64,000 bases of DNA from Erythrobacteraceae bacterium CCH12-C2 (GCA_001556995.1 LSKF01000163.1:99323-163322); one strand, 5' to 3'; positions 25,323 to 34,250 are shown, counted from the stretch's first letter. The notes: generated by a model not told the origin, from the sequence alone. Made by a program: numbers and translations.

Positions 25323-25975
25323 AGACCAGAAAGGACATGTTCGCCATGGCACGGCGCGGTGCTGCGCGGGCAGGAGCCCTAACGTCAGCGGCGGGCAGAA
25401 CGCCGCCTTTGTCAAGAACAAGCCGCCAAGACCTGCTTGAGTCCTCGCAGAGGACGGCTCTTGATGACGCGCGTTTTCGTGAGCACGTCGAGCGTGGTGA
25501 CAGAGCGCGGGACCTCCGAAACTGGCTCGAAGCCGAGGCAGCCTATGCCGCGGCTCTGGATCTCTATCCCTATGAGCGCAGTTACTGGACCCAGCTTGGT
25601 CACATGGCCAAAGAACAGGAACATTTTGTTCATGCCGAGATCGCCTACCGTACAGCTTGTGCGTTGGGAGCGCCGCCGCAGGATGTCGATCCTCACCTTC
25701 GGTTTGTCATGGCGCGGCAAGGAATTGAGGAGCATCGGAACCCGATCCGCCATTACAAGCCCGGTCCGCAACGGGACCAAGTGCCGGGCCGACCGGATGT
25801 CCTTGCCTGCGCCCGCCTGATGTGGGGTGCGTTTGGAATGGACGATCTTGATATCGTCCGTTTCTTGCGCGGTTGCGCGACGCTTGACGAGATGATCGCG
25901 GCGATGATCCGTGATCCGCGGTTCGAACGGGCTAACCGCCCTTGGCTCGAATTAGTATCAGAGGAAGAGCTGTGA
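25319..25975 (+). CDS. TPR-like protein homologous to the KpsT extension
   Basis: A protein of 218 residues with no signal peptide or membrane helix. After a basic N-terminus of about 45 residues comes a TPR-like pair with AYAAALDLYPYERSYWTQLG and HAEIAYRTACALGAPPQ. This matches the KpsT C-terminal domain nearly position for position. The later segment PDVLACARLMWGAFGMDDLD also aligns with the KpsT region PDLAVITALA and onward. It is therefore a free-standing copy of the extension. It is coupled by 4-base overlaps to the genes on both sides. A scaffold or regulator of glycan assembly is plausible; the true role is unknown. Confidence 0.75.
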   Translation: MKTRKDMFAMARRGAARAGALTSAAGRTPPLSRTSRQDLLESSQRTALDDARFREHVERGDRARDLRNWLEAEAAYAAALDLYPYERSYWTQLGHMAKEQEHFVHAEIAYRTACALGAPPQDVDPHLRFVMARQGIEEHRNPIRHYKPGPQRDQVPGRPDVLACARLMWGAFGMDDLDIVRFLRGCATLDEMIAAMIRDPRFERANRPWLELVSEEEL

Positions 25976-28221
25976 GCCGCTTTCTTTCCGATGGCCAATC
26001 ACCTCCGGTTTCGGTGGTGATAAACACGCTCAACCGCGCCGAACTGCTTAATGATGCGATTACCGGCGTGATGCAGCTCGATTATCCGCATGTCGAATTG
26101 GTGGTGGTCAACGGCCCTTCAACCGATCATTCGGAAGACGTGCTGGCGCGCTGGCAGGGACGGATTAAGCATCTACGGTGCGATGTGCCCAATCTGTCGG
26201 TCTCGCGCAATGTCGGGATCGAAGGCGCGGCGGGCGAGATCGTTGCCTTTCTCGATGACGATGCGGTGCCGCATCCGCATTGGCTGCGTTATCTTGCCCG
26301 CAATTTCGCCGACCCGGCGATCGGCGGGGTGGGCGGTTTCACGGTCGATAATACCGGGGTGCGCTGGCAAGTGCGAAAGACAGTGTGCGACCGATTTGGC
26401 AATGCCTATTTCCCGGCCGACTCATTTGACGAACGGGTGCTCAACTGGCGAGGTTCCCCGCTCTATCCCAGCCTGCTTGGCACCAATTCCAGTTTCCGCA
26501 TGGCCGCGCTCCGCGACATCGGCGGGTTTGACCATACCTTCGCCTATCTGCTGGACGAAACCGATGTCTGCCTGCGGATGGTCGATGCCGGGTGGAACGT
26601 TGTCTATGAACCGGCCGCGATGATCTTCCATCAGTTCGCCGCTAGCCACATCCGTTCCAGCACGCGCAAAGCCAAGACCCTCTATCCCTCAGTGGTCAGC
26701 AAGACTTACTTCATCAATCACCACGGTCGCACAGAAGGCTATAGCAAGGTCGCTCAGGCGCTGCAGGATTATCGCGACGATCTGCTGCGGTCCAACGCCT
26801 GGCTGGCAGAACATGGCGAGATCTCGTCGCACCACCGCCAGGTGCTCGACAGCGATGTCGAGGCCGGGACGGAAGCCGGGATGGAAGCGAGTAGCCGCGC
26901 GCTGCTTGAACGCAAGACCCGTGGGGACATGGCAGCCCAGCCTGCGCCAAGCCCGTTCCTTGCGTCGAACATGCCGCGCCCGATGCGGGTGGTGCTAGTG
27001 TCGCAAGGCCTGCCGCCTGAAAACGAGGCCGGGATTGCGCGCTGGACGATGCTGTTGGCCCAAGGGCTGCGTGACGCAGGAGTAGCGGTTCACATCATCA
27101 CCCGCGCCCGCGATCTGCCCAGCCGCCGCTTCCGCGATGGCATCTGGTTCCACCATATCGCCGCTGCGGGCGAAGACGCCGATGCTCTGGCCGCGACCTA
27201 CAGAGTGCCCCGAAGCGGAGTGGCCGACTGGATGGCAGGGGTGATGCGCGAAATCGCCTTCCTCAAAACCTTCGATGTCGACCTGGTGTCCTTCCCGATA
27301 TGGGATCTGGAGGCGCTGCCGGTCCTGGACGATCCCGAAGTTGCAAGCGTCCTTAGCCTGCACACGTCTTACAAACTCGCACGTCCGTTCAAGCCCGAAT
27401 GGACCTCGCGCATCATCTACGGGCGCAGCTTTGTCGAGCCGATGATTGAGGCTGAGCGGGCGGCGCTTGCCCGGGCGCCACACATCCTTGCCAACAGCCG
27501 GGCGGTGATCGACCAGATCGAAAGCGAATATGGCGTCACGTTGGGCGAACGGGCGCGGATCGTACCGCACGGCACGCCCGATATCCTCGCCCTGCTCGGC
27601 GTCACGCTGGATGACAAGCTTGTCCGTCAGCGCAGGGGCGAGCCGCTGCGCGTGCTGTTCGCAGGACGGTTTGAGCCGCGCAAGGGCTACGATCTCGCGC
27701 TTAAGGTCGCGGCGCATCTGCGCGGTGATGCGCAGGTGTATTTTGATTTCGCGGGGGTACAGCCGGATGCGGCCCTGCTCGACCGCATCAGGTCAGAATA
27801 TGGTATCGACCCGGCACGCGAAGCGGGCATTCGCTTCCACGGAGAGGTTGATCGCTCGGCGCTCGAACAGCTGTATTTCGATGCCGACCTTGTGATGATG
27901 CCGAGCAGGTTCGAATCCTTCGGACTTGTCGCGATTGAGGCAATGTCGGCGGCAACCCCCGTGCTCGCACTTGCGACAGGCGGACTGATCGAGGTCATCG
28001 AGGATGGGGTCTCGGGCTATCTGTTCGCCGATGACGGTTCATTTGTGAACGGGGCGGTGCAGCGTCTTCGGTCGCTTGCAGACGACCGCGCAGCGCTCGG
28101 ACGGCTCGCAGAGTCCAGTCATCGTGCCTTTTCTGCCCGCTTTTCGGACGCGATTATGGCCCGCGACGTGGCCGAGTTTTATTGCAGCATCCTTACGGCT
28201 TCAGGAGACGATGATGATTGA
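25972..28221 (+). CDS. Two-domain glycosyltransferase, GT2 fused to GT4
   Basis: A protein of 749 residues from GTG 25972, which overlaps the previous stop and follows GAGGAAGAG. Residues 1-290 form a GT2 (GT-A) domain: PVSVVINTLNRAELLNDAI, IVAFLDDDAVPHPHWLRYLA with the DDD metal motif, and YLLDETDVCLRMVDAGWNVV. Residues about 345-745 form a GT4 (GT-B) domain: MRVVLVSQGLPPENEAGIAR, LRVLFAGRFEPRKGYDLALK, MMPSRFESFGLVAIEAMSAA, then LIEVIEDGVSGYLF. Fusion of two transferases suggests that two successive sugars, or alternating linkages of a repeat unit, are added by one polypeptide. Confidence 0.9.
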   Translation: MSRFLSDGQSPPVSVVINTLNRAELLNDAITGVMQLDYPHVELVVVNGPSTDHSEDVLARWQGRIKHLRCDVPNLSVSRNVGIEGAAGEIVAFLDDDAVPHPHWLRYLARNFADPAIGGVGGFTVDNTGVRWQVRKTVCDRFGNAYFPADSFDERVLNWRGSPLYPSLLGTNSSFRMAALRDIGGFDHTFAYLLDETDVCLRMVDAGWNVVYEPAAMIFHQFAASHIRSSTRKAKTLYPSVVSKTYFINHHGRTEGYSKVAQALQDYRDDLLRSNAWLAEHGEISSHHRQVLDSDVEAGTEAGMEASSRALLERKTRGDMAAQPAPSPFLASNMPRPMRVVLVSQGLPPENEAGIARWTMLLAQGLRDAGVAVHIITRARDLPSRRFRDGIWFHHIAAAGEDADALAATYRVPRSGVADWMAGVMREIAFLKTFDVDLVSFPIWDLEALPVLDDPEVASVLSLHTSYKLARPFKPEWTSRIIYGRSFVEPMIEAERAALARAPHILANSRAVIDQIESEYGVTLGERARIVPHGTPDILALLGVTLDDKLVRQRRGEPLRVLFAGRFEPRKGYDLALKVAAHLRGDAQVYFDFAGVQPDAALLDRIRSEYGIDPAREAGIRFHGEVDRSALEQLYFDADLVMMPSRFESFGLVAIEAMSAATPVLALATGGLIEVIEDGVSGYLFADDGSFVNGAVQRLRSLADDRAALGRLAESSHRAFSARFSDAIMARDVAEFYCSILTASGDDDD

Positions 28222-28600
28222 TCCGGAATGGGTGGCTCACGCAGGGATGATGGCTGAAACGCCAATTCCCAGCGACGAGGCGGGACGCCTTGCGCAGGAA
28301 CTCGGAGACGAGCGCGAAATCCTGCCATGGCTGCTACTGACGCGCAGTGGCTTTTCCGGCTGGCCGGAAGCAAAGGCAGCACTCGCCGAGGCGGGTAAGG
28401 CGGTTATCCGTCCGCGGGCGCTTATGCAAAGTGCTCGCGACGGGGCGCTGATGGAACTGTGCGGGGCGTGCAAGGACGCCCAGCTGCGCGCCATCGCGGT
28501 GAGCCAGGAAGGCGATCGCTGGGCGGTCGATGAAACGGTCCGCCTTCGTCAGCGTATCTCACGTCGCCCGCAACCAAATGATTTTATTGCGACGATTTGA
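28211..28600 (+). CDS. Small uncharacterised protein of the glycan operon
   Basis: A protein of about 129 residues beginning with two adjacent Met codons (28211 and 28214) after GGAGACG. It overlaps the GT2-GT4 stop. It has no signal peptide or membrane segment; it is helical, with PWLLLTRSGFSGWPEAKAAL in the middle and an Arg-rich tail. I do not recognise a family. The good ribosome-binding site and tight packing between two real genes argue that it is translated. It may be a structural partner of the neighbouring transferases. Confidence 0.6.
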   Translation: MMIDPEWVAHAGMMAETPIPSDEAGRLAQELGDEREILPWLLLTRSGFSGWPEAKAALAEAGKAVIRPRALMQSARDGALMELCGACKDAQLRAIAVSQEGDRWAVDETVRLRQRISRRPQPNDFIATI

Positions 28601-28602
28601 GT

Positions 28603-29478
28603 ATGCGCGAAATCGATCAAACCGAACTCCTGGCGACGCTTGAGTCGATCAAGCAACGTCTTGCGATGCTGGAGTCGATTGTTAGCGAAACCAGACAGCT
28701 GGTGGGTCCATTCGGCGTCCCTTTCCCAGACGGGAGCTTATTAACGCAGACAATCCATGGGTTAAAGTATTTCATCGACCCGAAGGACTTAATCATCGCA
28801 CCACAAATGGTAATTTATCGTCAGTGGGAAGCCGATATCTCCAATCTTTTCAGATCTTTGTGCTGCCCGGGTTCGATGGTTGTCGATGTTGGAGCGAACT
28901 TCGGCTATTTTTCCGTCCTTGCTGCCAATTTGATCGGTACAAATAATAGCGGGCAAGTCATATCGTTCGAACCCAATCCCTATTTATGCCAACTTTTCCG
29001 TCGCAATCGGGAGATTAACTGGTCCATTGCACCGGTGACTCTTCACGAAATGGCGTTGGGCGAGTCCGAAGATAATCTAACCCTTTACGTCCCTGTGGAG
29101 CATGGCGCCAATGGCAGCCTGTCTGCACAAGCTGGAGTGGAATGCATACAGATACCGGTTCCAGTAAAGCCGCTAGACGATGTGCTTCCTCCGGATCTGG
29201 CAGTAGATCTTATGAAGATCGACGTTGAAGGCCACGAAGCTTCCGTTCTGCGCGGGGCACGCAAGGTCATTGCCCGCAGCCCGAACCTGCATCTGATCCT
29301 TGAATGGTCCCAAAAGCAGATGAAGGCGGCAGGAATGACGCCCCAAGACGTATTGGACGAGCTCCAAGGGTTTGTGCCACACCGGATTGTGCTTGGCTCA
29401 GGGCCGCTCGACCACCCTGAATCGACCGAGTGGTTATTGGCGCAAGACTACACCGATGTTTTGTTTGTCAGGCGCTGA
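28603..29478 (+). CDS. FkbM-family methyltransferase (AT-richer)
   Basis: A SAM-dependent methyltransferase of 291 residues. The N-terminal 35 residues form a short coiled coil (LLATLESIKQRLAMLESIVS). The SAM site is SMVVDVGANFGYFSVLAANL and VISFEPNPYLCQLFRRN. The FkbM signature is VDLMKIDVEGHEASVLRGAR, then NLHLILEWS. The coding sequence is clearly richer in A and T than its neighbours, which suggests separate acquisition. ATG 28603 is preferred; a TTG at 28597 overlapping the previous stop is possible. It is only a distant relative of the FkbM protein at 24441, so it probably has a different acceptor. Confidence 0.88.
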   Translation: MREIDQTELLATLESIKQRLAMLESIVSETRQLVGPFGVPFPDGSLLTQTIHGLKYFIDPKDLIIAPQMVIYRQWEADISNLFRSLCCPGSMVVDVGANFGYFSVLAANLIGTNNSGQVISFEPNPYLCQLFRRNREINWSIAPVTLHEMALGESEDNLTLYVPVEHGANGSLSAQAGVECIQIPVPVKPLDDVLPPDLAVDLMKIDVEGHEASVLRGARKVIARSPNLHLILEWSQKQMKAAGMTPQDVLDELQGFVPHRIVLGSGPLDHPESTEWLLAQDYTDVLFVRR

Positions 29479-29492
29479 ACCTTGACCTTGTC

Positions 29493-30860
29493 ATGACAAA
29501 CATTCTTCTCGACGCCTATAATATCGCCCGGTTGCACGGGACGGGAGTGGCCACCTATGGCCGCAACCTTGGCCGGGCGGCAGCGGGGTTGGGGTGTGAA
29601 GTTAACTTGATGTTCGGGATACGAGCGGGCCACTCAAACAAGCAGCCGCTGCTCAACGAGATAGCTCTGGCAGAAGGCGATGATGAACACGCCAAACCGC
29701 GCAAGCGCGGGGCGCTAGGGTTGCCCGGTCAGATCGCAAAGGCCACCGGCGGCGTTTTTGGCACCCGCCAAGCACGGGAGATTTCGCTATCAGGCGAAGT
29801 TATCCTTCCGCAATCGCATGGCGTGCCGGGCGCGCGTTACTGGAGCACGCCGCAGCTCTACACTCTTGCCAACGCCGCATTCAGAGCAACCGGACAGACG
29901 ACACGGGTTGCTCTGCCGGGGACTGATATTGCCCACTGGACCTATCCTCTGCCGGTCAGGACGCCGGGCGCGGCCAATGTCTATACATTGCACGATCTGG
30001 TGCCGCTGCGCTTGCCCTACACCACCGCTGATCGCAAAAAGCACTATCTGGCCCTGTGCCAGCGGATCGCGCGCGAGGCCGACCATATCCTCACTGTGTC
30101 CGAGCATTCCCGTGCCGACATCATCCGCATTCTGGGCGTCGAGCCACACCGGGTCACCAACCTTTACCAGTCATCCGATATCGCCCGGCTGATCGAAGGC
30201 GTATCGCCTGACCAGATCGCGCAGGAGGTCGAAGGGCTGCTCGGCGCCGGGATGCGCGATTACTACCTGTTCTTCGGCGCGCTTGAACCGAAGAAGAATG
30301 TCGCGCGACTGCTTGAAGCGCACTTGATGAGCGGCTCTCAACGGCCGTTGGTGATTGTCGGCGCCCCCGGCTGGGGAAGCGAGCATGATGTCGCGCTGCT
30401 GAAACAGCTGGCGGAATTGGACACAGCAAAGCGCATCAAGTGGTTGGGCTATCTGCCCCGCCAAACGCTTGCAACCGCGATCGCTGGAGCGCGGGCGGTG
30501 ATGTTTCCCTCGCTGTACGAAGGGTTCGGGCTCCCCGTTCTGGAAGCAATGTCGCTGGGCACCCCGGTTATCACCAGCACTACATCCTCATTGCCCGAGG
30601 TGGCAGGGGATGCGGCCTTGATGATCGATCCCTATGATGTAAGGGCGCTGGCGCGAGCGATCAGTGCGCTCGATGACGATGACAGCAAAGTCGCAGAGCT
30701 CGGTCAACGCGGTCTCGTGCAGGCAGAACGCTTTAGCGCAGCCGCCTATCGCCAGCGTTTGTCCGAATTCTATGCGCGGCTTACGGGCGCAGCGTTATTG
30801 CACCCATTCGAGCCGCCGTCCGCGGAGCCCGTTCCGACAACAAAGGCAAATTCAGCATGA
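29493..30860 (+). CDS. GT4-type glycosyltransferase
   Basis: A protein of 455 residues. The N-terminal acceptor domain opens with [20 protein letters not shown] and contains [13 protein letters not shown] and [20 protein letters not shown]. The donor domain has [40 protein letters not shown] with the EGFGLPxxEAM motif, and [21 protein letters not shown] 29493 gives a normal GT4 start; the frame upstream overlaps the methyltransferase. It is 14 bases from the previous gene and overlaps the export lipoprotein gene by 4 bases. Residues 50-110 form an insertion rich in charged residues that is not usual for the family. Confidence 0.88.
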   Translation: MTNILLDAYNIARLHGTGVATYGRNLGRAAAGLGCEVNLMFGIRAGHSNKQPLLNEIALAEGDDEHAKPRKRGALGLPGQIAKATGGVFGTRQAREISLSGEVILPQSHGVPGARYWSTPQLYTLANAAFRATGQTTRVALPGTDIAHWTYPLPVRTPGAANVYTLHDLVPLRLPYTTADRKKHYLALCQRIAREADHILTVSEHSRADIIRILGVEPHRVTNLYQSSDIARLIEGVSPDQIAQEVEGLLGAGMRDYYLFFGALEPKKNVARLLEAHLMSGSQRPLVIVGAPGWGSEHDVALLKQLAELDTAKRIKWLGYLPRQTLATAIAGARAVMFPSLYEGFGLPVLEAMSLGTPVITSTTSSLPEVAGDAALMIDPYDVRALARAISALDDDDSKVAELGQRGLVQAERFSAAAYRQRLSEFYARLTGAALLHPFEPPSAEPVPTTKANSA

Positions 30861-32050
30861 TCAGCCATACCGCTGCATCCGGACCCATCATGCGTCTCCT
30901 GCTTGCCATGCTGCTCGCCGGATTGGTGGGTGGCTGCACGACCCTCGGTGCAGCCGGGCCTTCGTCCGGTCAGGTCCGCAAGGCGGAAGGGGCGGATTAT
31001 GCCAACACCCAAGTCGCATTGATCGACCTCGATCCTGTTTCATACAAGCGTGTTGCTGCTTTCGAGGAGTCGCTCGGCCTTGCGCAGCGGCTGGGTGAAG
31101 GCGGCGCGGGCGAGGTGCTCATCGGTCCCGGCGACGTGCTCGACATCGCGATGTGGGAAGCACCGCCTGCCGTGCTGTTTGGTAGCGGCGCGGTAATTCC
31201 AGGGCTTGATGCCGGAGCGCAGAACCGTACCGTCGTTCAGCAGGTGGTCGATGGTTCCGGGATGATCAACGTGCCATTTGCCGGCTCAATCGAAGCTGGC
31301 GGGCGCACGCCTGCTGCGGTCGAGCGAGCGATTGTCTCCCGTCTGACAGGCCGCGCAAATGATCCGCAGGTTAGCGTCCGGCTGTCGCTTAATGATTCTC
31401 GCAACGTCACCGTACTGGGCGAAGTCGCCTCGAGCCGTCGCGTCCCGCTGGGCCCGCGTGGCGAGCGATTGCTCGATATTATCGCGAGCGCCGGCGGCCC
31501 CCGCGCGCCAGTTCACCAAACCACGGTGCAGGTCAGTCGCGGCGGCGCGTCGGCGACGATGGCGCTCGAGGCGATCATCGCTCAACCGGCACAAAACATC
31601 CGAATGCGCCCAGAAGATGTGGTGACGGTGCTGCATCAGCCCTTCAGCTTCATCGCGATGGGAGCAGTGGCGAACAGCGCAGAGATCGCTTTCGAAGGGC
31701 GAGGCATCTCGCTCGCACAGGCCTTGGCACGGGTCGGTGGGCTTCGGGACAATCAGGCCAATATCCGCGGGGTGTTCGTATTTCGGCTTGAACAATCAGC
31801 CGCGCTCGATCCGGCGCAACGCGCTACGACGCAGGCGCTCGAGGATGGAAGGGTTCCGGTCATCTACAGGCTCGATCTTTCTGACGCCCGCGGGTTTTTC
31901 GTGGCGCAGGAATTTCAGATCCGCGATCAGGATGTGGTTTATGTTTCGACGGCCCCTGGAGCCGAGCTGCGGGAATTCCTATCGACCGTCACCAGCCTTG
32001 CGTTTTCGGCCATAGCGATCGGCAATGTTGTCGCCAACGATGGCAACTGA
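30857..32050 (+). CDS. kpsD: Outer-membrane polysaccharide export lipoprotein, KpsD/Wza-like
   Basis: A protein of about 397 residues that would form the outer-membrane channel. A lipoprotein signal (RLLLAMLLAGLVGGC) has its lipidated Cys near residue 27. The polysaccharide-export domain follows with GEVLIGPGDVLDIAMWEAPP and GMINVPFAGSIEAGGRTPAA. SLBB-type repeats follow (VTVLGEVASSRRVPLGPRGE, then FSFIAMGAVANSAEIAFEGR). The C-terminus AFSAIAIGNVVANDGN is hydrophobic. ATG 30857 overlaps the upstream stop; ATG 30890 is an alternative and would shorten the pre-signal part. As the last gene of the operon it completes a KpsE/M/T/D path from cytoplasm to surface. Confidence 0.9.
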   Translation: MISHTAASGPIMRLLLAMLLAGLVGGCTTLGAAGPSSGQVRKAEGADYANTQVALIDLDPVSYKRVAAFEESLGLAQRLGEGGAGEVLIGPGDVLDIAMWEAPPAVLFGSGAVIPGLDAGAQNRTVVQQVVDGSGMINVPFAGSIEAGGRTPAAVERAIVSRLTGRANDPQVSVRLSLNDSRNVTVLGEVASSRRVPLGPRGERLLDIIASAGGPRAPVHQTTVQVSRGGASATMALEAIIAQPAQNIRMRPEDVVTVLHQPFSFIAMGAVANSAEIAFEGRGISLAQALARVGGLRDNQANIRGVFVFRLEQSAALDPAQRATTQALEDGRVPVIYRLDLSDARGFFVAQEFQIRDQDVVYVSTAPGAELREFLSTVTSLAFSAIAIGNVVANDGN

Positions 32051-32494
32051 GTGAGAAGGTGTGGGCCGGCTACTGGCGGTACCGGACATTCAATCTGACG
32101 AATGTGAACGACTGGATCACCGTCGAGAGCTGCCGACGTCCATGGTGCGCCATACAGTCGTTTCCGCCGTCAAGGGTTCAGAAGCCAGCAGGCAAGCGCT
32201 GTTAAGGGCTGCGAGCTGGCGGACTCTCCGCGATTGCACTGCTGCAAAGAGCGCAAACGGAAAGGTGACGGTAATGATCCGCGAACGGCGGACTGTAGAC
32301 GTCGAATCAGGCCAAATCCGACTTCGATTCCGCGTCCAGCGAAGTCCAACGGCAACCGATTGTTCCCTGGATATCGCCGAGGGCCAAATCCAAATCATGC
32401 AATAATAAAATCTTTATTTCAGATACTTAATACGGCAAAATTCACCTCCAGCCCTCTCCTTTCGAAAGCTGGCCTGCGCCGACGGTCCGAGTTG
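32051..32494. other. Intergenic stretch between the export operon and gmk
   Basis: Both flanking genes end here, converging. Several short frames exist but none has family resemblance, a good ribosome-binding site or plausible composition. The part near 32400-32450 is AT-rich. I see no clear terminator hairpin with a T-run. Confidence 0.5.
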
Positions 32495-33145
32495 CTAGCC
32501 CATCAACCCGCGCACGAACGGGATCAGCCCGGTCTGGCGCGCGCGCTTCATCCGCTCGGCTTCGAGGATAGCGCGGACCTTGTCGAAGCACACGTCGACA
32601 TCATCATTGATGATGACATAGTCATACCCGTCCCAGTGGCTGATCTCAGCTTGCGCGCGTTCCATTCGGGCGGCGATGACTTCGGGGCTGTCGGTGGCGC
32701 GGCCTTGCAGGCGGCGGTGGAGTTCGTCGATCGAGGGGGGTAGGATGAACACCCGCACCACATCCTGCTGGTCCTTCTGGTACAGCTGCTGCGTGCCCTG
32801 CCAGTCGATGTCGAACAGGAAGTCCTGCCCCTCCTTCAACGCGGCGCGGATCATGCCCTTGGGCGTGCCGTAGCGGTGCCCGAAGACATGCGCCCATTCG
32901 TAGAAATCATCCTCTTCCACCATGCGGTCGAAGGTTTCGGGGCTGACGAAGTGGTAATGCACCCCGTCGATCTCGCCGGGGCGCGGGGGGCGGGTGGTGG
33001 CGGAGACCGAGAGCTTGATCTCGGGATCAGCCGCCAGCAGCATCCGCGACAAGGTGGTCTTGCCCGCGCCCGAGGGTGAGGACAGGATGAACATCAGGCC
33101 CCGGCGGTGGAGCTGATCGGCCGAATGGTGTGCTTTGTCGCCCAT
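32495..33145 (-). CDS. gmk: Guanylate kinase
   Basis: Phosphorylates GMP to GDP. The protein has about 216 residues. The P-loop is FILSSPSGAGKTTLSRMLLA. The GMP-binding region reads VSATTRPPRPGEIDGVHYHF, and later FLFDIDWQGTQQLYQKD, RVFILPPSIDELHRRLQGRA and a final DYVIINDDVD. ATG 33145 was chosen; another in-frame start at 33175 lies further upstream, while the conserved region begins about 17 residues in. It is convergent with the glycan operon and probably its own unit. Confidence 0.96.
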   Translation of the reverse strand: MGDKAHHSADQLHRRGLMFILSSPSGAGKTTLSRMLLAADPEIKLSVSATTRPPRPGEIDGVHYHFVSPETFDRMVEEDDFYEWAHVFGHRYGTPKGMIRAALKEGQDFLFDIDWQGTQQLYQKDQQDVVRVFILPPSIDELHRRLQGRATDSPEVIAARMERAQAEISHWDGYDYVIINDDVDVCFDKVRAILEAERMKRARQTGLIPFVRGLMG

Positions 33146-33187
33146 AGGCCCCGTTGCCCCAACCGGGCGGCACAAATCAAGAGGCGG

Positions 33188-33625
33188 TCAGGATTCGCTG
33201 TCGGTTGAGGGCAGAGCGGGCTTGCGCACGCGGCGCTTGGCCTCAAGCCGCTTACCCCGGTCATAGAGCACCTTGGCTGCCAATCCGCCCGCCACCACAG
33301 CCAGTCCCAGCGGCGAGCGGCGCGCAAGATGGCTGGCGCTCCACAGCGCGACGCTGCTCACCATCGAGCGGCCGCCAACCAGCCGGTCGGCCTTGTCCTT
33401 GTCATAGCTGGCGGTGAGCAAGCCCCGCTCCAACCGGTCCCGCAGCAAGCCGCCTGCGGCGCGCAGGACAATGTCGGCGATGATCAGATTGGTGCCCGCC
33501 TTGGGGCTGGGGAGCGGCAGGCCTCCGGGGCCGGTTGCCGGTGCGGTCACTGGGGTATGGGCCGCCTCAGGCGCGGACTTGCTGCTGCGCCGTGCCGCCT
33601 TCGCTGGCCCCCGCGCGCGCGCCAT
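33188..33625 (-). CDS. Conserved hypothetical protein
   Basis: A protein of 145 residues. The first 40 are Ala/Pro-rich and basic. The middle has a helical segment NLIIADIVLRAAGGLLRDRL and the pattern YDKDKADRLVGGRSMVSSVA. A hydrophobic stretch SPLGLAVVAGGLAAKVLYDR precedes a basic tail. The family was not recognised. It lies 5 bases after sspB on the same strand, so it is probably cotranscribed with it. One weak membrane-associated helix is possible. Translation is likely given its spacing and normal codon use. Confidence 0.65.
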   Translation of the reverse strand: MARARGPAKAARRSSKSAPEAAHTPVTAPATGPGGLPLPSPKAGTNLIIADIVLRAAGGLLRDRLERGLLTASYDKDKADRLVGGRSMVSSVALWSASHLARRSPLGLAVVAGGLAAKVLYDRGKRLEAKRRVRKPALPSTDSES

Positions 33626-33630
33626 GGGGC

Positions 33631-34116
33631 CTATTTCTTGCGCCCGAAATCGACCGAAACGACATTCGATCCATCGCCGTCACCGGTGGGATCGGAGCCG
33701 TCATTCTCGGCATCTTCGTGGGCTTCGGGAGCGAGCTCCTCGACGGCGGCCTGGAATTGCAGCCCGAAATCGACCGCTGGATCAACAAAAGCGGTGATCG
33801 CGGCGAAGGGAATCACCAGCTTCGCCGGAACCTGATTGAAGGTCAGGCTGACCGAGAAGCTCTGCGGCAGCACCTCCAGATCCCAGAACTTGTTCTGGAG
33901 CACGATGGTCATTTCATCGGGGAAGCGTTCGCGCAGGTGCGGCGGGATCGAGACGCCCGGCGCGCCGGTTTTGAACGTGATGTAGAAATGATGCGTGCCG
34001 GGCAGGTTGCCGCCGCCACTGACAATCGAGCCCAGCACCCGGCCGACGACGGCGCGCAGGGCTTCCTGCACGATCTCGTCATAGGGGATCAGGCTGTCAG
34101 GCGTATCGCTGTTCAT
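33631..34116 (-). CDS. sspB: SspB-family ClpXP adaptor
   Basis: Delivers ssrA-tagged proteins to ClpXP. The protein has 161 residues from ATG 34116. The N-terminal substrate-binding domain contains DSLIPYDEIVQEALRAVVGR and HHFYITFKTGAPGVSIPPHL, then PDEMTIVLQNKFWDLEV. The domain ends with the family's LVIPFAAITAFVDPAVDFGL. A flexible acidic linker leads to the C-terminal ClpX-binding peptide NVVSVDFGRKK, which is intact. This matches the alphaproteobacterial SspB type. It is divergent from hisB with 134 bases between. Confidence 0.93.
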   Translation of the reverse strand: MNSDTPDSLIPYDEIVQEALRAVVGRVLGSIVSGGGNLPGTHHFYITFKTGAPGVSIPPHLRERFPDEMTIVLQNKFWDLEVLPQSFSVSLTFNQVPAKLVIPFAAITAFVDPAVDFGLQFQAAVEELAPEAHEDAENDGSDPTGDGDGSNVVSVDFGRKK

Positions 34117-34250
34117 GGCTTGACGGGTGGTGCCGCTGCGCGCGCGCTTGGTCAAGCCCCTAGCCGCATTGTGGCATGGGTTTGGGAGGGGTTCGCAGGC
34201 ACATACGCGCGATGCTTGTCATGTCGGCCCAGCGGACTATAGCGCGGCGC

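Noticed and set aside
32061..32405. 114-codon plus-strand frame after the export lipoprotein gene
   Set aside because: No ribosome-binding site, no family resemblance and unconvincing composition.
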